From contig NZ_JAHUWZ010000007.1 of NCBI RefSeq assembly GCF_019218755.1, positions 185,688-249,687 of the forward strand: 64,000 bases of DNA. Reading direction: 5' to 3'. Origin of the DNA: Acidovorax sp. sif1233 (GTDB taxonomy: Bacteria > Pseudomonadota > Gammaproteobacteria > Burkholderiales > Burkholderiaceae_C). A program made the position numbers and the translations under genes. The notes below the pieces were generated by a model, which made no database searches, had not been told where the DNA came from, and saw only the letters and a list, made by a program, of their open reading frames with translations. Shown piece by piece: positions 18,580-26,929 of the stretch (position 1 is the stretch's first letter; every line of letters starts with the position of its first letter).

Positions 18580-19128
18580 TTAGACGTTGTTAAAGCGGCA
18601 GTTGGCCGGAACATACTTGAAAGAGGCGGTGGCAGCAATGCCGCAACCCCAGACAACAGGAGCGCCTGCTGTCAAAGGACCACTTGGTACGGCGGAATTG
18701 GTTACCGTGCCAGCGCCGGGAGTGAGCAACAACGGATTGCCCAAAGTGGTTCCAAGGGAACCGGCATAGGTAACGGTGATTCGACCAGAATTAGCTGCGA
18801 CGGGAACAGCAATGGTAGTCGCTGCAATCGCAATAGAAGCTACATTGGTGCCGGCGGTATATTCATATCCATACGTGGTGTTTCCAAGCGCGGGAGCGAC
18901 AATCGCACCGGTGCCAGCATAGGCTTCAATCGTGCCTTGCGTGGTATTCGCAAATGTTTCTGCAACTGCCGTCTTCGCGGCCGATGCCAAGCTCAGGCCT
19001 TCAGATACCTTGGCGCGGATGGTGTAGTCTTGGTAAGCAGGCAGTGCCACAGCAGCCAGAATACCGATGATGGCCACTACGATCATCAGTTCGATGAGTG
19101 TGAAACCCTTTTGCAGATTGCGCTTCAT
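18580..19128 (-). CDS. pilA: type IV prepilin (major pilin-like), copy 2
   Basis: 182 residues. Leader MKRNLQKG precedes [20 protein letters not shown]; mature Glu5 is present and the C-terminal Cys pair lies in WGCG and PANC. AAGGAG precedes the ATG by 7 bases. It has a sigma-54 promoter about 70 bases upstream and its own terminator, so it is probably the main expressed pilin. Ala/Thr-rich central region, with codon use AT-richer than most of the window. Confidence 0.95.
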   Translation of the reverse strand: MKRNLQKGFTLIELMIVVAIIGILAAVALPAYQDYTIRAKVSEGLSLASAAKTAVAETFANTTQGTIEAYAGTGAIVAPALGNTTYGYEYTAGTNVASIAIAATTIAVPVAANSGRITVTYAGSLGTTLGNPLLLTPGAGTVTNSAVPSGPLTAGAPVVWGCGIAATASFKYVPANCRFNNV

Positions 19129-19197
19129 AAGAAACTCCTTGGAGGTCGATTGCAATTAACAACCTGCAGAAGAATTCTCCAGGTCTGATCATGATGC

Positions 19198-19213
19198 AGC
19201 ATTTCTCATGCCA
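19198..19213 (-). promoter_or_regulatory. sigma-54 (RpoN) promoter of pilin copy 2
   Basis: Minus-strand TGGCATGAGAAATGCT has GG at -24 and GC at -12 with the exact spacing of RpoN promoters (TGGCAYR-N4-TTGCW). It lies about 70 bases upstream of the pilin start. Pilin genes of this type are normally RpoN/PilR dependent. Confidence 0.75.
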
Positions 19214-19298
19214 GCTTGGTGTCTGCCAAAGGCAGTGAGTCCACTCTGCACGATCCCAGCTCGCTGGCGCAGCCTAATATGCGGCTACGGAGGATGGG

Positions 19299-19319
19299 GT
19301 GACATTTTTGTTCCGTCAC
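19299..19319. promoter_or_regulatory. candidate activator site upstream of pilin promoter
   Basis: Inverted repeat GTGAC, 11-base spacer, GTCAC, about 100 bases upstream of the RpoN promoter, a suitable distance for a PilR-type enhancer site. A further TGTCA follows at 19323. Position-based proposal only. Confidence 0.3.
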
Positions 19320-19415
19320 GACTGTCATCGATTCCATGTTTTGTTGCCAGTTGTGCAGGATTTGTCATTGAAGCTGCGCAGCCGACGAGGGGGCGCGTGC
19401 GTGAACAACGCTGGT

Positions 19416-20213
19416 CTACAAGGTGAATTCCTGTCCTGCCTGTAACCACTGGATGCTAAATGGGGTCCCCTCATCCGAAAGATTGACAGTCTTGTCGGCA
19501 AGCAGCTCCCGTATCTCGCCCATGATGACTTCCGTTTCAGCCGGCTTGGTGTGGGTGATGTACACCGGACAGCCACGCTGTTCGCACAGGCGCAATTCTG
19601 CCAACAACGACCGAGGCGACAGGTGCAAGCTACGGCGGGCCAGGGCTCTCTCGCGTTCGCTAAATGCGGTCTCCATGACGAGCATGGCAACAGGCAACTG
19701 GTTCACCCGGTCCCAGAAGGCCGAGTTCCGTTCGGTATCACCGCTGAAGACCCACCATCCTTGCAGTCCTTGAATGGCATAGCCCACCGCGGGCACGGTG
19801 TGGACTGCTGGAAGGACCTCCACGACCACACCAGCGGAAGTACATTGTTCGCCCACATTGAGCGGACAAAACCGCATGAATGGACTGTCTGTCGAAGGGA
19901 TACGTGCGAAGTCAGGCCAAATGATATCGTTGAAGATGTGTTTGCGCAGCACCTCAATTGTCGGTCGCAAAGCGTGAATTTGCACAGGGGCTTGGCGAAG
20001 CGACGACACGGCGTCGAGCATCAGCGGCAACGCCGCGATGTGATCCAGATGGGAATGCGTCAGAAACACATGGTCGATCTTGCGCATCTCGTCCAGTGTC
20101 AGGTCGCCCACCCCCGTACCCGCATCGACCAGAATGCTATCGTCGATGAGGAAGGAAGTAGTCCGGCAATCTTTGGCGATGGCCCCGGAGCAGCCCAATA
20201 CACGAACCTTCAT
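19416..20213 (-). CDS. metallo-beta-lactamase-fold 3',5'-cyclic-nucleotide phosphodiesterase-like protein
   Basis: 265 residues. Zinc motif THSHLDHIAALPLML near residue 52, then HTVPAVGYAI, FSGDTERNSAFW near 157 and ITHTKPAE near 222, which supply the remaining His/Asp ligands. The layout resembles class II cAMP phosphodiesterases (CpdP type) rather than beta-lactamases. It begins 12 bases after the adenylate cyclase gene ends, so it is almost certainly cotranscribed and would degrade the cyclase product. Specificity is inferred from this context. Confidence 0.8.
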   Translation of the reverse strand: MKVRVLGCSGAIAKDCRTTSFLIDDSILVDAGTGVGDLTLDEMRKIDHVFLTHSHLDHIAALPLMLDAVSSLRQAPVQIHALRPTIEVLRKHIFNDIIWPDFARIPSTDSPFMRFCPLNVGEQCTSAGVVVEVLPAVHTVPAVGYAIQGLQGWWVFSGDTERNSAFWDRVNQLPVAMLVMETAFSERERALARRSLHLSPRSLLAELRLCEQRGCPVYITHTKPAETEVIMGEIRELLADKTVNLSDEGTPFSIQWLQAGQEFTL

Positions 20214-20225
20214 GGGCCAACCTGT

Positions 20226-22487
20226 CTATTTAGTGTCGAAATTGGTGGCGTCGTCCCATTCTGGGTCGAAGAGCTGCCCTTGTAAGGTTTGCACGCGGGA
20301 CGCATACATGTCATAGATGGCAGAGGGCACGGTAGTTTGCTGCAAGCTCACCAGCAGTTTGTCGCATTGTGCCCAGTCCTGGGCGCGATAGGCGTCCAGA
20401 AAGTGCTTCCATATGGATAATTCTTCCGCTTTCTGAGGCATCGTGGCGTGCAGTGCGGCAACCGGCGAATAGATAGCCACTGCCTGAGCCTTGCCCTTGA
20501 CGCGCACCCGATCCAACTCTTGCCAGACAAAACCTGGTGCCTGGGCTTGGGTGGATTCACTCGCCACGGTGCGAACGCCATAGTGCTTGGACAGGCCCTC
20601 TAGGCGAGATCCCAAGTTGACCGCGTCGCCGATGACCGTGTAACTGCGCCTCATTTCCGAGCCCATGTCGCCCACACACATGGTGCCGGTGTTGAGTCCT
20701 ATGCCGATACCAATCTCCGGTAGCTTGCGCTCCCGATGCGACAGATTGATCTGTTCCACTGTCTGCTCCATGTCCAGCGCTGCCCGCACCGCCAGTTGCG
20801 CATGGTCTGGCGTAGCCACCGGCGCTCCCCAGAACGCCATCACGCAGTCCCCCATGTACTTGTCGATGGTGCCGCGATGACTGCGAATGATGTGGGTGAG
20901 CCGGCTGAACACCTCGTTGAGCAGGGCTTGGAGTTGCAGCGGTTCCATCTGTTCCGACATGGCCGTAAACCCCCGCATATCGCAGAACATGACGGTCAGT
21001 TCCTGGTTGCTGGCCTGCATGCTGTATTTGTCGGGCTGCTTGACCATCTCGTCCACCAGTTCCGGCGGCACATACGTGCCAAACAGCGCAGCCAGTTCCC
21101 GCTTGGAGCGGCTTTCCACAAAGTAGCCGTAGACCATGTTCAGGGCGAATGCGAACACCGCCATCACCACCACGGTAGCCAATGGCATGGCCAGGCCATG
21201 GGCGAGGTAGAGCCAGAGATTGAGCACGGCAAGGACTGAGACGGTCCCAAGGCTGAGCAAGACCGCGGAGGTCGCCGAAAGCGCTGGCAGCGCCACCGCC
21301 AGCAAAAGGCCTGCGATGAGCAGCTGCACGGCATCAAAGCCCACGGCGTAGTCTGGCCGCACGATGCTTTTCCCGTCCAGAAAGGCCGAGAGCATGTTGG
21401 CGTGCGTCTCCACGCCTGGGTAGGTGCGGCCCACCGGGGTCACGCGCAGGTCCAGCAAGCCGGGCGTGGTCGAGCCCACCAGCACCAGCTGGTTCTGAAG
21501 GCTATGGGAAGGGAGCTTGCCCTCCAGGACGTCGGACGCGGAGATGTACCGGAACGACCCACCGCCGACATCCCCGGGGCCGCGAAAGGGGATGAGGGTT
21601 GCGAGCTGGGCGTCCACGGGCAATGCCAGCGCGCGGCCATCCTGGCGCAGCACGACGCTCTGCAGCGTGTCATATCCGCCTTCAGGAAGGGGGCTGGCAA
21701 AGCCGGGGTGCACTTCCGGCATGCCAAGCACCGTGCGAAACATCGCCAGCGCGAGGGATTCGTAGTACTTCCCCTGGTGCTCCGCAAGCAGGGGGAGGGA
21801 GCGGACGACGCCATCGTCATCGGTGATGGAGTTGAAAAAGCCTGCGGCGGGCACGGCGCTGGCAAGCTCTTCGATGTTGCTGCCATAACCGCCCCAGGAA
21901 GTGGTTTTCAGCGGCAGCCCGCGCAGCCGCTCCGGGGAGAGCGCTGGCGCGGGCAACACGCCTTTTGTCCTTCCGTCCCGGTCGCTGGTGAGGTAGTAGC
22001 CCAGAACCGCCGGCCGCCCCTGGAGCGACCGGGCGAAGAGCGCGTCATAGTCGAGCGCCGGGGCCAGGCGCACGAGTTGTTCCTTGAACCCTGCCTGGGC
22101 CCGCAAGGGGCCCCGGGCCAGCTGCTCGAGGCTCGAGAGTCCCGAGCTTCCGTCGGCTTCCGCAAAGAGGACGTCGAAGCCCACGACTGCCACCTGCTGG
22201 CGCTCGAACAATTCACGGCTTAGGGTGGCGAGCTTGTCTCGCCCCCAGGGCCAATGCCCCACCCGCTCCAGGCTTTTCTCGTCGATGTCGACGATGACGA
22301 TGCGCTCGTCCAGCGTGCGCGGCATGGTGGCGCGCAGCCGGGTGTCGTAGATGATGTTTTCCAGCCGCTCCAGGACCTGGAGATGAAGAACGCCTGCAAT
22401 GTGCAGCAGCGCAAATACCAGCGGAATCAACGTGACCGCCATGCGCCGCCCATGGCGCCAGAACAGGTGCAAGACGGGATTGCGCAC
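20226..22487 (-). CDS. CHASE2-domain class III adenylate cyclase
   Basis: 753 residues. One N-terminal membrane segment, a CHASE2 sensor on the outside (about 45-370), three more membrane segments (about 375-455), then a class III cyclase domain. Metal Asp in MFCDMRGFT near 500 and YMGDCVMAFWG near 543; Lys in DKYMGD and Asp in VIGDAVN are the adenine-selecting pair; NLGSRLE supplies the transition-state Asn/Arg. These indicate an active adenylate cyclase. The start is GTG at 22487 with weak ribosome site; Met16 at 22442 is possible. 64 bases after the FHA gene. Confidence 0.92.
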   Translation of the reverse strand: MRNPVLHLFWRHGRRMAVTLIPLVFALLHIAGVLHLQVLERLENIIYDTRLRATMPRTLDERIVIVDIDEKSLERVGHWPWGRDKLATLSRELFERQQVAVVGFDVLFAEADGSSGLSSLEQLARGPLRAQAGFKEQLVRLAPALDYDALFARSLQGRPAVLGYYLTSDRDGRTKGVLPAPALSPERLRGLPLKTTSWGGYGSNIEELASAVPAAGFFNSITDDDGVVRSLPLLAEHQGKYYESLALAMFRTVLGMPEVHPGFASPLPEGGYDTLQSVVLRQDGRALALPVDAQLATLIPFRGPGDVGGGSFRYISASDVLEGKLPSHSLQNQLVLVGSTTPGLLDLRVTPVGRTYPGVETHANMLSAFLDGKSIVRPDYAVGFDAVQLLIAGLLLAVALPALSATSAVLLSLGTVSVLAVLNLWLYLAHGLAMPLATVVVMAVFAFALNMVYGYFVESRSKRELAALFGTYVPPELVDEMVKQPDKYSMQASNQELTVMFCDMRGFTAMSEQMEPLQLQALLNEVFSRLTHIIRSHRGTIDKYMGDCVMAFWGAPVATPDHAQLAVRAALDMEQTVEQINLSHRERKLPEIGIGIGLNTGTMCVGDMGSEMRRSYTVIGDAVNLGSRLEGLSKHYGVRTVASESTQAQAPGFVWQELDRVRVKGKAQAVAIYSPVAALHATMPQKAEELSIWKHFLDAYRAQDWAQCDKLLVSLQQTTVPSAIYDMYASRVQTLQGQLFDPEWDDATNFDTK

Positions 22488-22551
22488 GAATTCCAGGGGC
22501 AGTGGGCCGGAATGAGCCGCCTATGGGGCTGCTGCAGTCCGGCGGTGGCGG

Positions 22552-23202
22552 TCAGCTCTGTTCGAACTGCATTTCCGTGCCGGCCAGTTCGAGCCGGTCA
22601 CCGTTCTTGAGCGGCACGGGCGATGTTCCGATGGAGGCGCCGTTGAGCAACGGCATGTCGGGACCTTCCACGTGGGCCAGCACGAATCCTTGATGGCGCT
22701 TGGTGATGGATGCAACCGCCACGCCGGGCTTGCCAATGGTGGTGACCACCTTCTGCAGCGACACTTCACGCCCGGCGGCGGCTCCCGACATGACCCGGAT
22801 GACCGCGGAAATGGGAACAGGAGCCGGCGCCGGAACTGCGGGGCGCGCGGCTGCGCCGACGGGCGGGACCATGCCGGGCTTGAAGATCATGGTCTTCTCG
22901 AAGTTCTGCCCCTCGGCCTCGTGCAGGAAGCGGATCTTGTACTTGCCCACCTCGACCGTGTCGCCGTTGCGCAGTTCCTGCCGCTTGACGGCCTTGGCAT
23001 TGACGTAGGTGCCGTTGGTGCTGCCCAGGTCTTCAATCTCCACATCCTGGCCCGCCATGTGGATGACGGCATGCTCGCCGCTCACCGCGAGGTTGTCGAT
23101 CACGATGTCGTTGTAGGGGCGCCGGCCCAGCGTGGTCCGCTCCTTGGTCAGTTGCACTTCCTTGATGACAACCCCGTCGATTGAAACGATCATTCTGGGC
23201 AT
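22552..23202 (-). CDS. FHA domain protein (tandem, second domain degenerate)
   Basis: 216 residues. The N-terminal FHA domain has the full phosphothreonine-binding signature: TLGRRPYNDIVIDN near residue 24, SGEHAVI near 42 and DLGSTNGTYVN near 58. A Pro/Ala linker (about 115-135) follows, then a second FHA-like fold (GAAAGREVSLQKVVTTIGK to LKNGDRLELAGTEMQF) lacking the key Arg/Ser/His. AGGAG precedes the ATG at 23202 by 7 bases. Likely reader of phosphorylation by the linked kinase; TMIF after domain 1 could itself be a phosphosite. Confidence 0.9.
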   Translation of the reverse strand: MPRMIVSIDGVVIKEVQLTKERTTLGRRPYNDIVIDNLAVSGEHAVIHMAGQDVEIEDLGSTNGTYVNAKAVKRQELRNGDTVEVGKYKIRFLHEAEGQNFEKTMIFKPGMVPPVGAAARPAVPAPAPVPISAVIRVMSGAAAGREVSLQKVVTTIGKPGVAVASITKRHQGFVLAHVEGPDMPLLNGASIGTSPVPLKNGDRLELAGTEMQFEQS

Positions 23203-23246
23203 GATCCACTCCTGATGTGATGAGTAATTGTTGTAGTAGTGGCCAC

Positions 23247-24056
23247 TCACGCGGCCCCTAGCAATCGGGACATAAGGCCGCGCTTCTTGCCTCCCGCGGC
23301 CGCTTGCACCAGCAGTACGCTCACGTTATCACGGCCACCATTCGCATTGGCGGTGTCGATGAGCAGTGTGGCTTTTTCCTCCAGGGGAACAGGTGCCCGC
23401 ACCAGTTCCGCCAGGTCCGCGTCCGCGACCATGTCCGTGAGCCCGTCCGAACACATCAGGAACAAGTCATTCGGCGCGACCTGGAATTCGTTGACTTCCA
23501 TCATGACGTTGGGCTCCACGCCCAGCGCGCGGGTGACCAGGTTGCGGTTGGACGACAGGGCCGCTTGCTGTGCGGTGAGCAAGCCGGCATCCACCTGTTC
23601 CTGAAGCCAGGAGTGGTCGCGCGTGATCTGCTGCAGGACGCCGTCCCGCACGCGGTAGCAGCGGGAGTCGCCGATGTGCCCGAGGATGAGGCGGCTGCCG
23701 TGGAAGACCCCCACCACCAGCGTGGTGCCCATCCCTGCGTACTGGGGGTTGGACAGCGACGCTCCAAGGATCGCGTGGTTGGCGTTCTCCACGCAGATTT
23801 CCAGGGCGCGGCGTACGTCGGTGGATTGCGGCGTGCCGCCTGCCTGCCCCAGCCAGCGGGCCATCTCGGTGCGGATGAAGGTGGTGGCCATGCCGCTTGC
23901 CACTTCGCCGGCGTTGTATCCGCCCATGCCATCGGCCAGGATGGCGACCTGCGCATCCCGGTCGACCGCCACCGCGTCTTCATTGTTGGTGCGCACGCGG
24001 CCTTTGTCGGTCCGCGCGAAAAATTCGTAGGTCATGGATGTGGAGGCGTGCGTCAT
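23247..24056 (-). CDS. PP2C-family Ser/Thr protein phosphatase
   Basis: 269 residues with all bacterial PP2C (Stp/PppA) motifs: GRVRTNNEDA near residue 18, LADGMGGYNAGEVAS near 40, GHIGDSRCY near 123, SDGLTDMV near 203 and GGRDNVSVLLV near 241. The metal-binding Asp residues are intact, so it should be an active Mn/Mg-dependent phosphatase. Its ATG overlaps the stop of the upstream kinase gene (ATGA), so writer and eraser are translationally coupled. Confidence 0.95.
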   Translation of the reverse strand: MTHASTSMTYEFFARTDKGRVRTNNEDAVAVDRDAQVAILADGMGGYNAGEVASGMATTFIRTEMARWLGQAGGTPQSTDVRRALEICVENANHAILGASLSNPQYAGMGTTLVVGVFHGSRLILGHIGDSRCYRVRDGVLQQITRDHSWLQEQVDAGLLTAQQAALSSNRNLVTRALGVEPNVMMEVNEFQVAPNDLFLMCSDGLTDMVADADLAELVRAPVPLEEKATLLIDTANANGGRDNVSVLLVQAAAGGKKRGLMSRLLGAA

Positions 24057-26719
24057 CGGGCGCCTGGAATCGGCGGGGATGCCGCACCCCGCCCGGCGGG
24101 TGGCTCCATCACGGTTTCCTGAAAATCCGCCATTTCATGCCCTGTTGCATCGCGGTCCGCATCATAGACGACTGCTTCCGGGCCCGGTAACACTTCCGGC
24201 GCCGAGGATGCTGCGCCTGCCTGGCGAAGGTCGGAAGCGAATTGCCGCCCCGTCTGGTAGCGCGCCTGCGGGCGCTTCTGGAGGGCCAGGGCCACCACGC
24301 GGGCCACCGCGGATGAAAGCTCCGGCCGCAGCTGGCGGATGTCGGGTGCGTCCACGCTGGCGATCTTGTGCATGAGCTCGGTCATCGACTCGCCGCGCAG
24401 CGGCAAGGACCCGGTCAGCAGCTGGAACAGCGTGACGCCCAAGGAATACAGGTCCGATCGGCCATCCACCTTCTTGCCCGCGAGCTGCTCGGGCGACATG
24501 AAGCTGGGGGTGCCCAGGACCATCCCCGTGCGCGTCTTGCTGGAGTCCGTGATGCGCGCGATGCCAAAGTCCGTCACCTTCACGGCGTCCGTGGCGGCGT
24601 CGAACATGATGTTGGCCGGCTTGATATCGCGGTGCACCACGTTGTGCGCATGGGCATAGTCCAGTGCCTCGGCGACGCGGGCCGCAATGGACAGCACGGT
24701 GTCCACGGGCAGGAGCTGCCCGGCCCGGCATGCCTGCGTCAGGTCGGAGCCCTTGAGGAATTCCATGGCGATGTAGGCGAGGTCGTGTTCTTCGCCGGCA
24801 TCGAATATCGTCACGATGTAGGGATGCTGCAGGCGTCCCGCGGTTTCCGCCTCGCGGAAGAAGCGGGCCCTCGCGTCGATCAGCGCGTCCCCTTCGAATT
24901 CTTCTCCCAGGGCCAGCGTCTTGATGGCGACCACGCGTCCGATCTTCGGATCCCGTCCCAGGTAGACGACGCCCATCGCTCCTTTGCCGATCTCCTTGTC
25001 GATCCGGTAGCGACCGAGCATCGGGATACCGGCTGTGGCATCGCCCGGCAGGCGCGGCGAGGCCGGCGGGACCGACGCGGGCGTGCTGGAGGGCGGGCCA
25101 TCCGCGTCCTTCTGCAGCTGGGCCCGCACGCGCTTGTAGCGGGCATATGCATCCTTGTAGGCGCGGTTGTGCTGCAGGATGTGCTTGTAGACGGACTTGG
25201 CCTTGGCAAAGTTGCGCTTGCGCTCGAAGTCCTGCGCCAGGTGGTACAGGTTGTCCATCAAGGCATCACTGGGAGGTACCTTGCGCAGGCGCTCGAATGC
25301 CATGTCGAGCTGCCCCTGCCCTTGCAGGGCCAGCCCCATCATGCGGTCGGTTTCGGCGGCTTCCCCGGACGATTCCTGGGTGCTGCCTCCCCCCATGCGC
25401 AGCGCGGTGAATGCCACCACCCCCACGAGCAAGGCCAGGGTGCCGGGTGCCAACGATATCCACTGCCCGGCATGGCGCAGCAAGCCCCATTCGGTGCCTG
25501 CCAGGAGCAACAGCAGCACTGCGCTCAGCGCCCATCCCGCGGCACGCGAAAGCCGGGGAAGAACCAAGGCCACGAAGAGCCAGGCCCCCAGCACCGCCCC
25601 CCATGCAGCCGCGGGCGCCCAGGAGGGCCTTTGCACACCGAGGCCCTGCCGCATGGCGGAGACGGTGTGCGCGAGCATCTCGACCGGGTACATCGTCCGT
25701 GCGCCCGGCTGAACCCAGGGCGCCGCCAGTGCCTCGCTGGTGTCCCCCACCAAGACGACCTTGTCCTTGAAGGTGTGAAGGGGCACCTTGCCGCTGAGCG
25801 CCTGGGCAAAGGACACCGTGGGAAACGGTGTCGCGCCATCCTGCGCGGCATGAGAGCGCGGGTGCATGGCGGCGGCCTCGTCCGTGGCAATGTGCAGTCC
25901 GCCCACACGCACACCGCGCGGCTCGTCCTGGGTGCGGATCTCGTTCGGGCCCAGATGCAGGCTGTGCCGCGTTGCCAGCAATGCCAGCGAGGGCACCGCG
26001 ACTCCGTCATACCGCAGCAGCAGTGGGATGCGGCGCACGCGGCCGTCGTCATCCGCTTCCATGGACAGGTGGCCGACGCCTGCCGCCACGGAGCCGAGTT
26101 CCGCGATGGGGTGCCGGGCCGACGTGGCGGGTGTGGCGAAGGACCCAGAGTCGGGCAGGACGCTGCGGTGCGCATAGGGGGGCAGCGGCGTCGCCTTTCC
26201 TCCGGCCAGGGCATAGCTTGAGGCCAGGAACACATTGCCGGCGCGCTGGATGCTGGCCGCGAGGCGGCCATCGGTGTCGAGCGCCTGCTCCGCCTCGGCG
26301 GTGGCACGGCCCAACTCGGCGGCCAGCGGAGATGTTTCCCCGGCGCGCGCAAGCGTCTCCCGCACCGTGCGGACGTAGGCAAGGCCGCGGTCGGATTCAG
26401 GGGTGGCGAAGGAAGGGGTCAAGACAATGGTCTTGGCGCCCGCGGCCGCCAGCTGGTCGACGAGCCGGGCGTAGACATCGCGGGACCAGGGTGCGCTTCC
26501 CAGCGCTGCCAGGCTGGCATCGTCCATGCCGACGATGACAATTTCAGGCAAGGGGGGTGGCGTGGCGACACTGCTCGCTGCGTCATACACGCGGTATTCC
26601 AGGGACTGGAAGACACCAGCGGCCGCACACAGCGCAATGACCACCGCCGAGGCCACTGCGCCCCGAAACCCATCGGTCCGCCACATGCCCAGCCACCGAC
26701 CCGAGGTTGTTCGTCCCAC
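24053..26719 (-). CDS. CHASE2-domain Ser/Thr protein kinase
   Basis: 888 residues. N-terminal membrane anchor (GAVASAVVIALCAAAGVF), CHASE2 sensor region (about 40-375), three membrane segments (about 380-455), a helical TPR-like stretch (470-555), then a Hanks-type kinase: GKGAMGVVYLG near 578, VVAIKTL, HRDIKPANIMF near 698, DFGIAR near 722 and TPSFMSPEQ near 742. All catalytic residues are present. The C-terminal tail has a Pro-rich end and QETVMEPP, a possible phosphothreonine site for the FHA protein. Start is GTG at 26719 or ATG at 26686; neither has a strong ribosome site. Confidence 0.92.
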   Translation of the reverse strand: MGRTTSGRWLGMWRTDGFRGAVASAVVIALCAAAGVFQSLEYRVYDAASSVATPPPLPEIVIVGMDDASLAALGSAPWSRDVYARLVDQLAAAGAKTIVLTPSFATPESDRGLAYVRTVRETLARAGETSPLAAELGRATAEAEQALDTDGRLAASIQRAGNVFLASSYALAGGKATPLPPYAHRSVLPDSGSFATPATSARHPIAELGSVAAGVGHLSMEADDDGRVRRIPLLLRYDGVAVPSLALLATRHSLHLGPNEIRTQDEPRGVRVGGLHIATDEAAAMHPRSHAAQDGATPFPTVSFAQALSGKVPLHTFKDKVVLVGDTSEALAAPWVQPGARTMYPVEMLAHTVSAMRQGLGVQRPSWAPAAAWGAVLGAWLFVALVLPRLSRAAGWALSAVLLLLLAGTEWGLLRHAGQWISLAPGTLALLVGVVAFTALRMGGGSTQESSGEAAETDRMMGLALQGQGQLDMAFERLRKVPPSDALMDNLYHLAQDFERKRNFAKAKSVYKHILQHNRAYKDAYARYKRVRAQLQKDADGPPSSTPASVPPASPRLPGDATAGIPMLGRYRIDKEIGKGAMGVVYLGRDPKIGRVVAIKTLALGEEFEGDALIDARARFFREAETAGRLQHPYIVTIFDAGEEHDLAYIAMEFLKGSDLTQACRAGQLLPVDTVLSIAARVAEALDYAHAHNVVHRDIKPANIMFDAATDAVKVTDFGIARITDSSKTRTGMVLGTPSFMSPEQLAGKKVDGRSDLYSLGVTLFQLLTGSLPLRGESMTELMHKIASVDAPDIRQLRPELSSAVARVVALALQKRPQARYQTGRQFASDLRQAGAASSAPEVLPGPEAVVYDADRDATGHEMADFQETVMEPPAGRGAASPPIPGAR

Positions 26720-26865
26720 TTGCTATTGGTTCCACACTGTATTTGTGTGGGTAAAAGCAATATCTGCGCCCGGGCGGGCAGGGTGCGCGGCCGTCGCCGT
26801 TACCGCAGCGCCGCTGGGCCCCTGCAGGCACGGATGCCCTTCTTGTCGTGGCGAGGCGGCCGCCA

Positions 26866-26881
26866 CGCTGTGGGGGTGCCA
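26866..26881 (-). promoter_or_regulatory. possible sigma-54-like promoter of the CHASE2 operon
   Basis: Minus-strand TGGCACCCCCACAGCG has a perfect -24 element and GC at -12 with correct spacing, but the TT before GC is CA. It is 147 bases upstream of the kinase start and only 6 bases from a long palindrome. Weak on its own. Confidence 0.35.
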
Positions 26882-26887
26882 CTTTTG

Positions 26888-26920
26888 TCACATGGTGCAA
26901 CAATTTGTTGCACCATGTGA
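26888..26920. repeat. perfect 33-base palindrome upstream of the CHASE2 operon
   Basis: 16-base arms that are exact reverse complements (left arm TCACATGGTGCAACAA) around a single central base. It lies between the terC-2 stop (26930) and the kinase start (26719). There is no T-run on either side, so it is not a classical terminator; a regulator-binding site or an RNA hairpin is possible. Confidence 0.8.
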
Positions 26921-26929
26921 TGGGCGTAA

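Noticed and set aside
26888..26920. Palindrome as rho-independent terminator of terC-2
   Set aside because: No T-run follows the stem on either strand.
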